From contig NC_090319.1 of the NCBI RefSeq assembly GCF_040869045.1, forward strand, positions 233,175,832-233,239,831: DNA of 64,000 nt. The letters are read 5' to 3'. The stretch comes from Eurosta solidaginis (Eukaryota > Arthropoda > Insecta > Diptera > Tephritidae). This document shows positions 22,636 to 33,949 of this stretch, piece by piece (position 1 is the first letter of the stretch; the number at the start of each line of letters is the position of its first letter). The notes under the pieces were generated by a model, which was given only the letters and a program-made list of their open reading frames with translations, was not told the DNA's origin and searched no databases. A program made the position numbers and the translations under genes.

Positions 22636-23633
22636 TTAGTTTAACGATTGAGTGGATTTGGAGATTTGCTCATCTCCTTCAGCTCTGCGTTTACGGCCAC
22701 CCACATCGCTGGAACTGTTAGGATTGGTACTGCAATAACGTGCAATGTGCCCTGGCTTTCCACATTTATAGCATTTGACGGCACCGTCGTTTTTCTGCTG
22801 CGTTCCTTTGAGTGCTTCCAAAATTGTGTCTACCCAGTCTGGTCTTTCCACTTCCACGCGATGAGCTTTGTATGCGGGCTTACTCAAAAGTGACGCTGTT
22901 TCTTGAGTCAGTGCATGGAATACCGTTTCTGCGAACGTGGGTTTTGGGTTTGCATATGTCACTCGCTTCGTTTCTACGTCCCGTATGCCATTTATAAAAC
23001 TCTGGATCCACGGGTGCGTCCGCATTTGCCAAATGTGCCAACCTTTCAACGTCCGAAGCAAACTCTTGCAAAGTCTCATTAGCTTTTTGGTAGCAGTTTT
23101 GCAATTCTCTTTGGTAATCTGTTTCCTGTGTTCGCTTCCTTACCTTCGTTCTACAGCAGCAATCAATGCTTCATAACTTTTACGTTCGTACTCTGCGATA
23201 GTCTGTAAGATCTCAGCTGATCCTTTTAAAGCCACGAACAGTTCAGCAACTTTATCTTCGGCATTGCAGTTGTTCGCTGGCGACGTCTTCTCAAATTGGA
23301 GCTTAAATACCTGGATAGGAACAGAACCATCAAACGTTGGGGATTTTACCTTCATAGTAGAAGTTGAAGTTATTGGACGGTTCAATTGTAACTCCTGAAT
23401 ACGATCTTTAAAAGCATCTATCTCGGCCCCATTTTATCTTGTCGAGCACTGAACCCTTCCTGAAACTGTGTTAGTTTCTCTTCCATACGCGCTTCCAGTT
23501 GTGCAGAGATCTGCGATGATACCTGTGCTGAAATTTGTGTCGACATTTCTGATATACCTCTTGTGCTTCAATTTTAGAGGTTATTTCTGACGACATTTCT
23601 GGGATACGTGTCTCCTGTGATTCCAGTTGGGAT
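22636..23633 (-). pseudogene. gag: Gag C-terminal half with CCHC knuckle
   Basis: Minus strand, in at least three frames (23385-23140, 23104-22880, 23079-22636). It contains the capsid reading KSPTFDGSVPIQVFKLQFEK and the zinc knuckle CYKCGKPGHIARYC near 22750. 23400-23633 is the end of a coiled-coil segment with repeated ESQETRISEMSS-like units. It is the left part of the gag interrupted by the foldback. Confidence 0.7.
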
Positions 23634-23999
23634 CAGGGTTGAGTCATTTTGAAATGAAACAAATCAAAATAAAAAATAAAAAATTATTCATCATTTTAAA
23701 TTTTTTGATTGATGAATAAAAAGTTATTTTTTATTCAAGCATTTCTTGAATAATAAATAAAATTTTCTCGTTATTCAAAATATTCTAATTGATGATAAAT
23801 GCCCATTCTTATTTTTGCAAATTTTGAATAAAGAGTTGAGTTATTATTCATTATTTACAAAATATGAAATAACAATAAAATTTTAGTTTTTATTCAGTTA
23901 TTCAAAAATAAAAAAATAAACCATCGAGATGCCCTCAAAATATACCCATATGCGCAACCAGTTCGCGTGTAGTTCTGAAGCTTCTTAGGGTAATATTGA

Positions 24000-25490
24000 G
24001 ATGATTTTGGGGAGTATTCGCGGGGTTTTTTGGGGGCCGTTTGGGTGTAATTTCTGGGACACTTTGGCATGGTTTAGGGGAGTACCTCGGGGTCCTCCCG
24101 GGGTCATTCCGTGGCCTTTTTGGGACTCCCTCGGGGTCATTTGGGGGTCATTTCGGGATGGTTTTGGGGAGTCCCTAGGGGTCATTTCGGGGTCATTAGG
24201 GGGTCATTTCGGGATGGTTTTGGGGACTCCCTCGGGGTCATTTGGGGTCATTTCGGGATGGTTTTGGGGAGTCCCTAGGGGTCATTTCGGGGTCATTAGG
24301 GGGTCATTTCGGGATGGTTTTGGGGACTCCCTCGGGGTCATTTGGGGGTCATTCGTGGGTCATTCCGGGATCTTTTTGGGGACTCCCTCGGGGTCATTTG
24401 GGCGTCATTCCGGGATGATTTTGGGGACTCCCTCGGGGTCATTTCGGGGTCATTAGGGGGTAATTTCGGGATGGTTTTGGGGACTCCCTCGGGGTCATTT
24501 GGGGGTCATTCGTGGGTCATTCCGGGATCTTTTTGGGGACTCCCTCGTGGTCAGTTGGGGGTCATTCCGATATGATTTTGGGGACTCCCTCGGGGTCATT
24601 TCGGGGTCATTTGGGGGTCATTTCGGGATGGTTTTGGGGAGTCCCTAGGGGTCATTTCGGGGTCATTTGTGGGTAATTTCGGGATGGTTTTGGGGAATCA
24701 CTCGGGGTCATTTGGGGGTCATTCCGTGACCTTTTTGGGACTCCCTCGGGGTCATTTCGGGATGGTTTTGGGGACTCCCTCGGGGTCATTTGGGGGTCAT
24801 TCCGGGATCTTTTTGGGGACTCCCTCGGGGTCATTCGTGGGTCATTCCGGGATCTTTTTGGGGACTCCCTCGGGGTAATTTGGGGGTCATTTCGGGATCT
24901 TTTTGGGGACTCTCTCGGGGTCATTTCGGGGTCATTTCGGGATGGTTTTGGGGACTCCCTCGGGTTCATTTCGGGGTCATTAGGGGGTCATTTCGGGATG
25001 GTTTTGGGGACTCCCTCGGGGTCATTTGGGGGTCATTCGTGGGTCATTCCGGGATCTTTTTGGGGACTCCCTCGGGGTCATTGGGGGGTCATTCCGCGAT
25101 GATTTTGGGGACTCCCTCGGGGTCATTTCGGGTTCATATGGGGGTCATTTCGGGATGGTTTTGGGGAGTCCCTAGGGGTCATTTCGGGGTCATTTGGGGG
25201 TCATTTCGGGATGGTTTTGGGGACTCACTCGGGGTCATTTGGGGGTCATTTCGGGATGGTTTTGGGGACTCCCTCGGGGTCATTTGGGGTCATTCGTGAG
25301 TCATTCCGGGATCTTTTTGGGGACTCCCTCGGGGTCATTTGGAGGTCCTCCCGGGGTCATTCCGGGCTCTTTTTGGGGACTCTCTCGGGGTCATTTTGGG
25401 ATGATTTTGGGGAATCCCTCCGGGTCATTTGGGGATGGTTTTGGGGACACCCTCGGGGTCATTTTTTTAAAATTTCGGGATCACTTCGGA
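24000..25490 (+). repeat. GGGGACTCCCTCGGGGTCATT minisatellite, long array
   Basis: About 28 units of roughly 45-60 bp, built from modules GGGGACTCCCTCGGGGTCAT, TTGGGGGTCATT and CCGGGATGATTTTG. Unit lengths are mostly multiples of three and few stops occur, so frames stay open on both strands as repeated peptides (GSFWGLPRGH; MTPRESPKRSRNDP). These are composition artefacts, not genes. Confidence 0.85.
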
Positions 25491-25860
25491 AACCTTCCGG
25501 GATCCTGGAATCCACACGAAATTAATATGGACCCTTTTTATTTGCAGTAATTTTATATATACATACAAACGTATGTACATACATATATACTTTTTTCAAA
25601 TCAAATAAATTTTTTTTTGACCTTTGAGATGTACAGGTTTTGAACCTTGATTATACACTCAAAAACTACATATTTCAATGTTAAAAGTATGCTACTAAAG
25701 TTTATTGAACTACATACATACATATATCGAAGCCCGAATGGAATATCACCCAATCTCTGCTGCCGATTTGAATGCGCCACATCCCACAAAACTTTTAAAA
25801 CAAGGAACTTTTTTCCAAGAATGTCATACCTCATCACGAAGTTAATCCCATATAACCCCT
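25491..25860. other. Unique spacer between the inverted minisatellite arrays
   Basis: AT-rich sequence with TACATACA runs, between the long array and the short inverted array. It forms the loop of the foldback. No gene was recognised. Confidence 0.5.
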
Positions 25861-26300
25861 TGGGAGTCCCCAAAACCACCCCGAAATGACCCCCTAATGA
25901 CCCCGAAATGATCCCGAGGGACTCCCCAAAACCATCCCGAAATGACCCCCAAATGACCCCGAGGGAGTCCCCAAAATCATCCCGGAATGACCCCCAAATG
26001 ACCCCGAGGGAGTCCCCAAAAAGATCCCGGAATGACCCACGAATGACCCCAAATGACCCCGAGGGAGTCCCCAAAACCATCCCGAAATGACCCCCTAATG
26101 ACCCCGAAATGACCCCTAGGGACTCCCCAAAACCATCCCGAAATGACCCCCAAATGACCCCGAGGGAGTCCCAAAAAGGTCACGGAATGACCCCGCGAGG
26201 ACCCCGAGGTACTCCCCTAAACCATGCCAAAGTGTCCCAGAAATTACACCCAAACGGCCCCCAAAAAACCCCGCGAATACTCCCCAAAATCATCTCAATA
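25861..26300 (-). repeat. Same minisatellite, short inverted array
   Basis: About seven units of the array in the opposite orientation. They pair with 24000-24450 and so form the inner part of the foldback arm. Confidence 0.8.
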
Positions 26301-26670
26301 TTACCCTAAGAAGCTTCAGAACTACACGCGAACTGGTTGCGCATATGGGTATATTTTGAGGGCATCTCGATGGTTTATTTTTTTATTTTTGAATAACTGA
26401 ATAAAAACTAAAATTTTATTGTTATTCCATATTTTGTAAATAATGAATAATAACTCAACTCTTTATTCAAAATTGCAAAAATAAGAATGGGCGTTTATCA
26501 TCAATTAGAATATTTTGAATAACGAGAAAATGTTATTCATTATTTAAGAAATGCTTGAATAAAAAATAACATGTTATTCATCACTCAAGTTTTCTTGAAT
26601 AATGAATAAATATTTATTTTTTATTTTTTCGTCAATGGTTATTCAAATTGGTTGATAACGCCCATCCCTG

Positions 26671-27087
26671 GTTGGGATGCCATATGTGTCTTTTGCTCTT
26701 CCAGTTGTGATGACATATTTGCGGATATTTGTGACGACATTTCTGAAATGCGTGTCTCTTGTGCTTCAATCTTGACGTTATACGGTTCTCCTGGGATTCT
26801 AGTTATGTTTCCATCTTCGATGTTATACGTGTTTCCTGTGATTCCAGTTGAGATGCCATTGTGCTGGTAACTGTCTGCGATTTTTCGTTTTTCTCTTAAA
26901 TTTGTGTTGTTGATTCTTCCACATCAGGAAAGAAGACACACTCGTCAACATTAATTCCTTCCAACTCCAATACCTCTCGTAGCCGTGCTTGAAGTTCGAT
27001 CTTATTGCCAGTTGTATTCACTCCACGGCTCTCCAACTCCTTCTTCAGTTGCTGGATCCTCAATTCACTCAACTTTGCCATGTCCAA
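26671..27087 (-). pseudogene. gag: Gag N-terminal part: SAP-like domain and coiled coil
   Basis: Minus strand. 27087-26896 reads MDMAKLSELRIQQLKKELES, then RGVNTTGNKIELQARLREVL, a SAP-like helix-extended-helix motif. 26895-26671 continues, with shifts, as a repetitive EAQETRISEMSSQIS coiled-coil stretch up to the TSD of the foldback. The continuation lies at 23633 and below. Confidence 0.7.
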
Positions 27088-27097
27088 GTTGTTGCAT

Positions 27098-27383
27098 ATT
27101 TCTAGGCTTTTCTATTCTAGGATTCACTAGTTAGTTATCAGCTATAACTACGTTTATAGCATCTCATATGCGCGTGTATATTTGAGTGATACTTGCACAA
27201 ATTATTGCCTTCTTTTGTGAGCATCTCAGATAAGATATATGCATGTGTTTGTGCGTCTCTTCTCCGCTGCTCGTATGGTATACTGGTAGACATAATGATT
27301 GATTTAATGATGTGCATACAAGTCACTGCTTAGCATCGGCTTAGATATGATAGAATCCCTTAGTGTTGCTAATATTCGTCACA
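27098..27383 (-). repeat. Partial LTR joined directly to gag
   Basis: On the minus strand it begins TGTGACGAATATTAGC at 27383 and follows the solo LTR at 10960-11502 up to CCTAGAAATATG. There it runs straight into the gag start. The promoter half of the LTR, the primer binding site and the leader are deleted. Confidence 0.75.
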
Positions 27384-29030
27384 ATATATATAAAATTCAA
27401 ATTATGTATGTATGTAGGTAGGTATAGATCATGATGGAACAAGAGAAAGTGGCGCATTGCGCATGTAAACATTAGTTCAGCTGTTTTCTATGGGCAATTT
27501 TTACGTCATTTTCCTTTAGCTCTTGTTTTTTCCCTCTTTCTTTCATTCGCTGAAGCAGTCAAGTGTGACGTAGATACGCAGAACGAAGCAATTTTGAACT
27601 CGTGAATGCACAATCTTCTGTGTGTGATTTGTGGGTATAGATCGAGTTGCTTCCTGAACGGATTGACCGATCACAACCAAATTTTCACAACCCACTAGAA
27701 ACCTTCCCAGGATGGTCATAGGCTGAAAATAAATAAAACGGGCGTGGAACCTCCCATGCAAAATCAATATTTGGTACTACATAACTCTGAAGGTATTCAT
27801 ACTAGAATATTGAAATTGAGTAAGGAGTTATATGAGGTCAATCCCTAACACCCCCAATAAAATGTAGGGTGGGGGAGAAGGAGGCGTGGCACCTCCCATA
27901 TAAATGAAATTTTTCATACTGCATATCTCTGGATGTAGTAATAGTAGGATAATGAAAATTGGTAAGGAGCTATATGAGGTTAAGTCCTAACACCTCCAGT
28001 AAAATGTGGAATTGGAAAAAAAGGGCGTGGCACTTCCCTACAAATGGGATTTTTCAGAACTATGGATGCCGTAGAAACTTAGGTTATTATAACAGCTAAA
28101 GTTTGACTACAGAGTTGTTTGGCTGTTATTTCTTTTGGATGTTAAGTAATCTTCCGCCGTTAAAATTTTTTTTTAACTTCAGTGTATCCACATCTTCTAT
28201 CTATCTATCAATTTATATATATAAAATTCAAATTATGTATGTATGTATGTAGGTATAGATCGAGTTGCGTCACGGATTGACCGATCACAAACAAATTTGC
28301 ACAACCCACTAGAAAAAATAATATCGATATATATGCAAAATATATTTGGTACTACATAGCTCTGAAGATATTCATGCTAGAGCATTGAAATTCAGTCAGG
28401 AGGTATATGAGGTCAATCCCCAACAACCCCCCCGCCCCCCCCCCCCCAAGAAAATGTTAGGTAGAGATAAGGGGCGTGGCACCTCCCATATATATGGAAT
28501 TTATCATACTGCATATCTCTGGATGTAGTAATAGTAGGATAATGAATATTGATAAGGAGCTATATGAGGTTAAGTCCTAACACCTCCAGAAAAATGTGGA
28601 ATTGGAAAAAGGGCGCGTGGCACCTTCCCTACAAATGGGATTTTCAGAAGTATGGCTGCCGTACAAACTTAGGTCATTATAACAGCTATATTTTGATTAT
28701 AGAGTTGTTTGGCTGTTATTCCTTTTGGATGTTTTGTAATCTTCCGCCGTTAAAATTTTTTGTTAACTTCAGTCTATCCACATCTTCTATCTACATATAT
28801 ATAAAGTTAAAATTATGAATGTTTGTATGTAGGTATAAATCGGGTTGCGCCCTAAACGGATCGGCCGATCACAACTAAATTTGAATCACCCACTAGAAAC
28901 CTTCCAAAGATGGTCATAGGCTAAACATAACTCAATATAAAAAAGGGGGTGGCACCTACCATACAAATGCAATGTTTGATACATAATAACTCTGGAAGTG
29001 TTCATGCAAGAACATTGAAATCCTGTAAAG
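27384..29030 (+). repeat. Helitron/DINE-like repeat units, copy 1
   Basis: Units starting with TATATATAAAATTCAAATTATG and a TATG microsatellite, then GGTATAGATCGAGTTGC, begin near 27384, 28193 and 28787. Each contains GGGCGTGGCACCTCCCATA and CCTAACACCTCCAG-type blocks. The first unit is split by a 203-bp insertion and the third is cut at 29030. The whole block is repeated at 29694 and beyond. Confidence 0.65.
27431..27633. mobile_element. 203-bp dispersed element, copy 1, with 10-bp TSD
   Basis: It interrupts a Helitron-like unit. GGTATAGATC occurs on both sides (27421-27430 and 27634-27643). It is about 94% identical to 63125-63328. The start is ATGATGGAACAAG and the end is GTGTGTGATTTGTG. 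There are no terminal inverted repeats and no obvious RNA polymerase III boxes. Class unknown. Confidence 0.6.
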
Positions 29031-29311
29031 ACCTGTATTTTGGTAACACATCTGTCTCGAAATATGAGATATATTTTATCAAGACATTTACTGCCAAATC
29101 AACTGATACTGCCGATACTGCTGGCATTTTGATAGTAAAATTACCAGAAAGTTCTGAAAAAATAATAAAAATTTGTAAGAACCTGATAATGGATGTTTAT
29201 TTTGGTAATGGTCTGGGACACCGCCGGACCCTTAAAAAATAGCTAAAAATATAAAAGTGGTACCCAGAGACGCGTAGCGGCGCGTTTCGAAAAATAACCC
29301 CGGGTCCGTCG
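29031..29311 (-). repeat. Fragment of the MULE-like element
   Basis: Nearly identical to 32789-33070. It carries the GCCGATACTGCTGGCATTTT segment that corresponds to the start of the transposase reading in copy A, and the GGTACCCAGAGACGCG arm. It is cut at both ends by deletion junctions. Confidence 0.75.
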
Positions 29312-29319
29312 GAATTGTG

Positions 29320-29693
29320 TAAGAATTCATGAGCTTAACACCGGCTCATAATAATTGAATTTCAATTATTATGTTTTTCTAAGAGAAACTGAAAAGAATG
29401 AAACATTTACTGGCATATTGCTATGGAACCATTTCGAAAACCGCCAACGTAATCATCATCAGGCAATTTTGTAATGTTATCAAAGGTTTCACCGGGATTC
29501 GAACCGTGAATCACATGGTGAAACTGCAGTAGCCTTTAACCACTAGGCCATCCTGCTGGTATTTGTTTTCATGCTTAATTTAGTTTTTCTCATTTCTACA
29601 CTAATAACACAATTGAGTCATTTTGTCTCTATATTGATTTGTGTGCCATGTAGATTTGTTTTTGTAAAGTTCTTCTTCGTTGCGAATGAGAAG
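29320..29693 (-). repeat. Fragment of the 3' end of the gypsy element at 33499
   Basis: Nearly identical to about 33670-34046, including the tRNA-like sequence and the last codons of pol. It ends inside pol at a duplication junction (29693/29694). Confidence 0.75.
29485..29559 (-). other. tRNA-like sequence, copy 1 (not a functional tRNA)
   Basis: The minus strand shows a consensus A box (TGGCCTAGTGGTTAAAGG) and B box (GGTTCGAATCC), with an anticodon-loop-like TTTCACC as in tRNA-Glu. The acceptor and anticodon stems do not pair properly. Confidence 0.5.
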
Positions 29694-32637
29694 CTTTGTG
29701 TGATTTGTGGGTATAGATCGAGTTGCTTCCTGAACGGATTGACCGATCACAACCAAATTTTCACAACCCACTAGAAACCTTCCCAGGATGGTCATAGGCT
29801 GAAAATAATATCGATAAATAAAACGGGCGTGGAACCTCCCATGCAAAATCAATATTTGGTACTACATAACTCTGAAGGTATTCATGCTAGAATATTGAAA
29901 TTGAGTAAGGAGTTATATGAGGTCAATCCCTAACACCCCCAATAAAATGTAGGGTGGGGGAGAAGGAGGCGTGGCACCTCCCATATAAATGAAATTTTTC
30001 ATACTGCATATCTCTGGATGTAGTAATAGTAGGATAATGAAAATTGGTAAGGAGCTATATGAGGTTAAGTCCTAACACCTCCAGTAAAATGTGGAATTGG
30101 AAAAAAAGGGCGTGGCACTACCCTACAAATGGGATTTTTCAGAACTATGGATGCCGTAGAAACTTAGGTTATTATAACAGCTAAAGTTTGACTACAGAGT
30201 TGTTTGGCTGTTATTTCTTTTGGATGTTAAGTAATCTTCCGCCATTAAAATTTTTTTTTAACTTCAGTGTATCCACATCTTCTATCATCTATCAATTTAT
30301 ATATATAAAATTCAAATTATGTATGTATGTATGTAGGTATAGATCGAGTTGCGTCACGGATTGACCGATCACAACCAAATTTGCACAACGCACTAGAAAA
30401 AATAATATCGATATATATGCAAAATATATTTGGTACTACATAGCTCTGAAGATATTCATGCTAGAGCATTGAAATTCAGTCAGGAGGTATATGAGGTCAA
30501 TCCCCAACAACCCCCCCCCCCCCCCCCACAAGAAAATGTGAGGTAGAGATAAGGGGCGTGGCACCTCCCATATATATGGAATTTATCATACTGCATATCT
30601 CTGGATGTAGTAATAGTAGGATAATGAATATTGATAAGGAGCTATATGAGGTTAAGTCCTAACACCTCCAGAAAAATGTGGAATTGGAAAAAGGGCGCGT
30701 GGCACCTTCCCTACAAATGGGATTTTTCAGAACTATGGCTGCCGTACAAACTTAGGTCATTATAACAGCTATATTTTGATTATAGAGTTGTTTGGCTGTT
30801 ATTCCTTTTGGATGTTTTGTAATCTTCCGCCGTTAAAATTTTTTGTTAACTTCAGTCTATCCACATCTTCTATCTACATATATATAAAGTTAAAATTATG
30901 AATGTTTGTATGTAGGTATAAATCGGGTTGCGCCCTAAACGGATCGGCCGATCACAACTAAATTTGAATCACCCACTAGAAACCTTCCAAAGATGGTCAT
31001 AGGCTAAACATAACTCAATATAAAAAAGGGGGTGGCACCTACCATACAAATGGAATGTTTGATACATAATAACTCTGGAAGTGTTCATGCAAGAACATTG
31101 AAATCCTGTAAAGAGTTAAATTGGATCCTTCCCTAGCACCACTCAGAAAATAAGGGGTGAGTAAGAAGAGGCGTGGCACCTCCCATACAAATGGAATAAT
31201 GAAAATTGGTCAGGAGCTATATGACGTTAAGTCAGCACCAGTAATATATGGAATTGCAAAAAAAAACAAGACAAATTGGACTTTCAGAACTATGGCTGCC
31301 TTGAAAACTTATTTCAACACGATAAGATTCATTGCAGAGTTGGGTTTAGCTGTTATTCATTTAGTATTATTTTATGTTATCTTTAGGGTTGGTATTTTTG
31401 GATACGCCTGGAGGAACCGGAAAAAACATTTCTGTTTAATTTGATATTAGTTGATGTAAGACCAAAAATATAAATCACTATGGCAGTTGCTTTCTCAGAT
31501 ACTACGGATACCCTTTGTGTGGTGGACGTACAACTCCGCAATTAAATGACCACTGTCTGCAAACATCTGATACACCGATGTACAACATAGTCAAACGGTC
31601 AGGCCAAAGTGAGGGTGTGCGATGTGTGCACCATGACTCATAAACAGTCGCTGCAAGTTTAAGACCGAACCCTTAAGAATTTAAGGTTAATGATCACCCC
31701 AAGGGGGTGCTTTCCTGTTACTTGCTGGAATAGCCGCATTTGAAGTAAATGCGTACTTTTTCATCTATAGACAGCTTTACGTACAAAAATTTTCCCTTTT
31801 TAGAAATATGAGAGGGCATTTCGGCGAAAACACTTCAGCAGCAGCTTTAGCTAAACAAATTCTTGAAATTAATTATGGCAATTTCCTGGAAATTTTTGAG
31901 AAATTATGACATCACCTGGAGCTTTAATAGCTAACGTTTCTTCCAAATATTGAATCTATCTTTACAAACTATAAATGGCTTTGAGAAAATGCATTTTAGG
32001 CACGTTAAAATGAGGACGTTAATATCACTAGAACCAAGACAACTTATCACTCTATTAACAAAGTCGTCGAAGAAACGCAAGCTGTGCATATCCGATTGAG
32101 TTTATTAGCTCTTTTGAGCCATCAGAAATTTCTCCTCATCGATTGATCCTTAAAAAAGTGCCCATAATATCATAATATTTATGCTTCGTTATTTCGATTC
32201 TCCACGCTTATGTAGTGGGACAAGGCTTTTCATCACAAAACTTTTACGAATGTCATTGAAGCAATTCATTTTATCGGAAAATTTCGAAAACAAAAAAGTG
32301 TAAAACCAAGGATTCCATTGACACCGATAGATTTGTCTTTTCAATTTTAAATGCCTCAAATTTCCTATCTCTATCAAAGAAGATCATGGACGATCATTAG
32401 CTGCGAATCAAAGGATTGATGAGCGCACTACAAACCTTTAATGCTTCAGAGCTTCTGCAACTCAATTTTCAACCTCTCCTACGCGAGGGGAATCCTGTTA
32501 CAAATATGAATATATTAAACAACAAAAGTCATTAGCTGTAGCAGAAGTCAATCTTACAAACTTTTACCCATGGCCAGTTACGCTTAGCGTGCATATCTTT
32601 ATAGAAACGTGGGGTAAAACCCACGGGCATAAGCTAG
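29694..32637 (+). mobile_element. Helitron-like repeat units, copy 2, with a Helitron-type 3' end
   Basis: 29694-31110 repeats 27617-29030 almost exactly; offset about 2.08 kb. The third unit (from about 30866, starting TCTTCTATC after an A) continues to 32637. There a 6-bp hairpin (CGTGGG 32608-32613/CCCACG 32620-32625) lies 8 bases before CTAG and is followed by T. This matches the Helitron rule (TC start, hairpin, CTRR end, insertion between A and T). No Rep/helicase is recognisable in 31440-32600, so it is probably non-autonomous or very decayed. Confidence 0.55.
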
Positions 32638-32729
32638 TAGTAATATATGTGTATAAATCTTAATAGTACATAGTATATATAATTAGTTCATATTACACAT
32701 ATACATTACATTATACATTACACATATAC
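32638..32729. other. Short AT-rich spacer with ATACATTACA repeats
   Basis: Links the Helitron end and the MULE-like copy B. ACACATATACATT recurs several times. Confidence 0.4.
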
Positions 32730-33498
32730 ATTTGTTTGGACAGCTGGTATTTTCCACAATCCTACCGAAATATATTTCCATACTGGCGACCTGTATTTTG
32801 GTAACACATCTGTCTCGAAATATGAGATATATTTTATCAAGACATTTACTGCCAAATCAACTGATACTGCCGATACTGCTGGCATTTTGATAGTAAAATT
32901 ACCAGAAAGTTCTGAAAAAATAATACAAATTTGTAAGAACCTGATAATGGATGTTTATTTTGGTAATGGTCTGGGACACCGCCGGACCCTTAAAAAATAG
33001 CTAAAAATATAAAAGTGGTACCCAGAGACGCGTAGCGGCGCGTTTCGAAAAATAACCCCGGGTCCGTCGGAAACCGGGGGTCGGGTCCAAGTATATCTGC
33101 GCGGAACACCTCTCCGCATAGGAGGCCTTCGGCCGCGCTTTAAGAAGATAACCCTTAGCCGGTCCAACACGGGCTACGCCATCCACAGTATTTCTGCGCA
33201 GTATTTCGCTCACAATTTGTTTGGTTGGTACTACAATATTATGAAAAGCAGCCACATGAAAACATGCAACCTTTGTTTGCAAATATCTCGAGAACTACTG
33301 CAGATATCGGGTCTTCAGATTCGTGATCCAGGGGCGGAAACGCGTCTCTGGGTACCACTCCCGGGTTTTTAGCTAATTTTTTAGCAGTCGCAAGCCAAAC
33401 TCTAGAAATACCATCACTTTTTGATAAATATATTAATAATAAACAAAAGTGTTGATGTAGAGTTTTAAGGATATAAATATCCTTTTGTTATAAAAATG
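32730..33498 (-). mobile_element. MULE/NOF-like element, copy B, first segment
   Basis: Reverse-complement match to about 12600-13430 of copy A. It includes the start of the transposase reading and an inverted-repeat module (arms near 33003-33045 and 33335-33378). It is interrupted at 33498 by a gypsy insertion with TSD AATG and resumes at 37153. The transposase body is absent. Confidence 0.7.
33003..33378. repeat. Inverted repeat module of copy B
   Basis: AGTGGTACCCAGAGACGCG near 33014 is matched by CGCGTCTCTGGGTACCACT near 33340. The outer TAGCTAAAAA/TTTTTAGCTA also match. It corresponds to 12717-13158. Confidence 0.65.
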
Positions 33499-33631
33499 TG
33501 TAAGGATGACCGTTAAGAAAAGAAAAATGTTCTTCGCATTAATTTGAACGCAATCGAAAAAAAATAATTTATTCCGTTTTCTTTGTACAATAAAATTCGA
33601 CTGAAAAATATTTGAAAAACATTTTAATGTA
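33499..33631 (-). repeat. 3' LTR, truncated (133 bp)
   Basis: Matches 36923-37055 of the right LTR with few differences, then diverges. About 97 bp at its 5' end (minus sense) are missing. An AATAAA signal is present on the minus strand. Confidence 0.75.
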
Positions 33632-33833
33632 TGTTTGTTTAATGGTATGTTCAGTTTATACTTATATTTAAGAATTCATGAGCTTAACACCGGCTTATAA
33701 TAATTGAATTTCAATTATTATGTTTTTCTAAGAGAAACTGAAAAGAATGAAACATTTACTGGCATATTGCTATGAAACCATTTCGAAAACCGCCAACGTA
33801 ATCATCATCAGGCAATTTTGTAATGTTATCAAA

Positions 33834-33908
33834 GGTTTCACCGGGATTCGAACCGTGAATCACATGGTGAAACTGCAGTAGCCTTTAACAACTAGGCCAT
33901 CCTGCTGG
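33834..33908 (-). other. tRNA-like sequence, copy 2, in the 3' region of the element
   Basis: Same as 29485-29559: A box and B box are intact but the stems are not. It lies between the pol stop and the 3' LTR on the coding strand of the element. It may be a SINE relic or captured tRNA fragment. Confidence 0.5.
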
Positions 33909-33949
33909 TATTTGTTTTCATGCTTAATTCAGTTTTTCTCATTTCTACA

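Larger units (their letters stand above)
23634..26670. mobile_element. hAT-type foldback element made of a minisatellite, 3037 bp
   Basis: The ends read CAGGGTTGAG and CAGGGATGGG (reverse complement), a typical hAT terminus. They are flanked by the 8-bp TSD GTTGGGAT (23626-23633 and 26671-26678). The inverted arms extend about 800 bp and are nearly identical: an AT-rich outer part with ATTATTCA/GAATAATAA repeats, then ATGCCCTCAAAATATACCCATATGCGC-type sequence (cited in part), then the minisatellite. No transposase is present. It sits in the gag of a minus-strand gypsy element. Confidence 0.85.
21086..27383 (-). mobile_element. Second SAP-gag gypsy element, minus strand, split by a hAT foldback
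   Basis: Read right to left: a partial LTR of the 10960-11502 family (27383-27098), gag (SAP, coiled coil, capsid, zinc knuckle), protease and RT. The foldback at 23634-26670 lies inside gag, with an 8-bp TSD. The 3' LTR, RNase H and integrase are absent, so the element is 3'-truncated or internally deleted near 21130. Confidence 0.8.

Noticed and set aside
24001..25550. Long open frames with repeated peptides (GSFWGLPRGH; MTPRESPKRSRNDP) on both strands
   Set aside because: They follow the minisatellite unit, are open on both strands, lack any domain, and belong to a non-autonomous foldback.
24000..26300. CRISPR-like array of short repeats
   Set aside because: Repeats are contiguous and variable with no unique spacers, and the genome is eukaryotic.
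29485..29559. Functional tRNA-Glu gene
   Set aside because: A and B boxes are good, but acceptor and anticodon stems do not pair, and the sequence is duplicated with a retroelement end.
31440..32600. Helitron Rep/helicase gene
   Set aside because: No HUH or helicase motif could be read in any frame.
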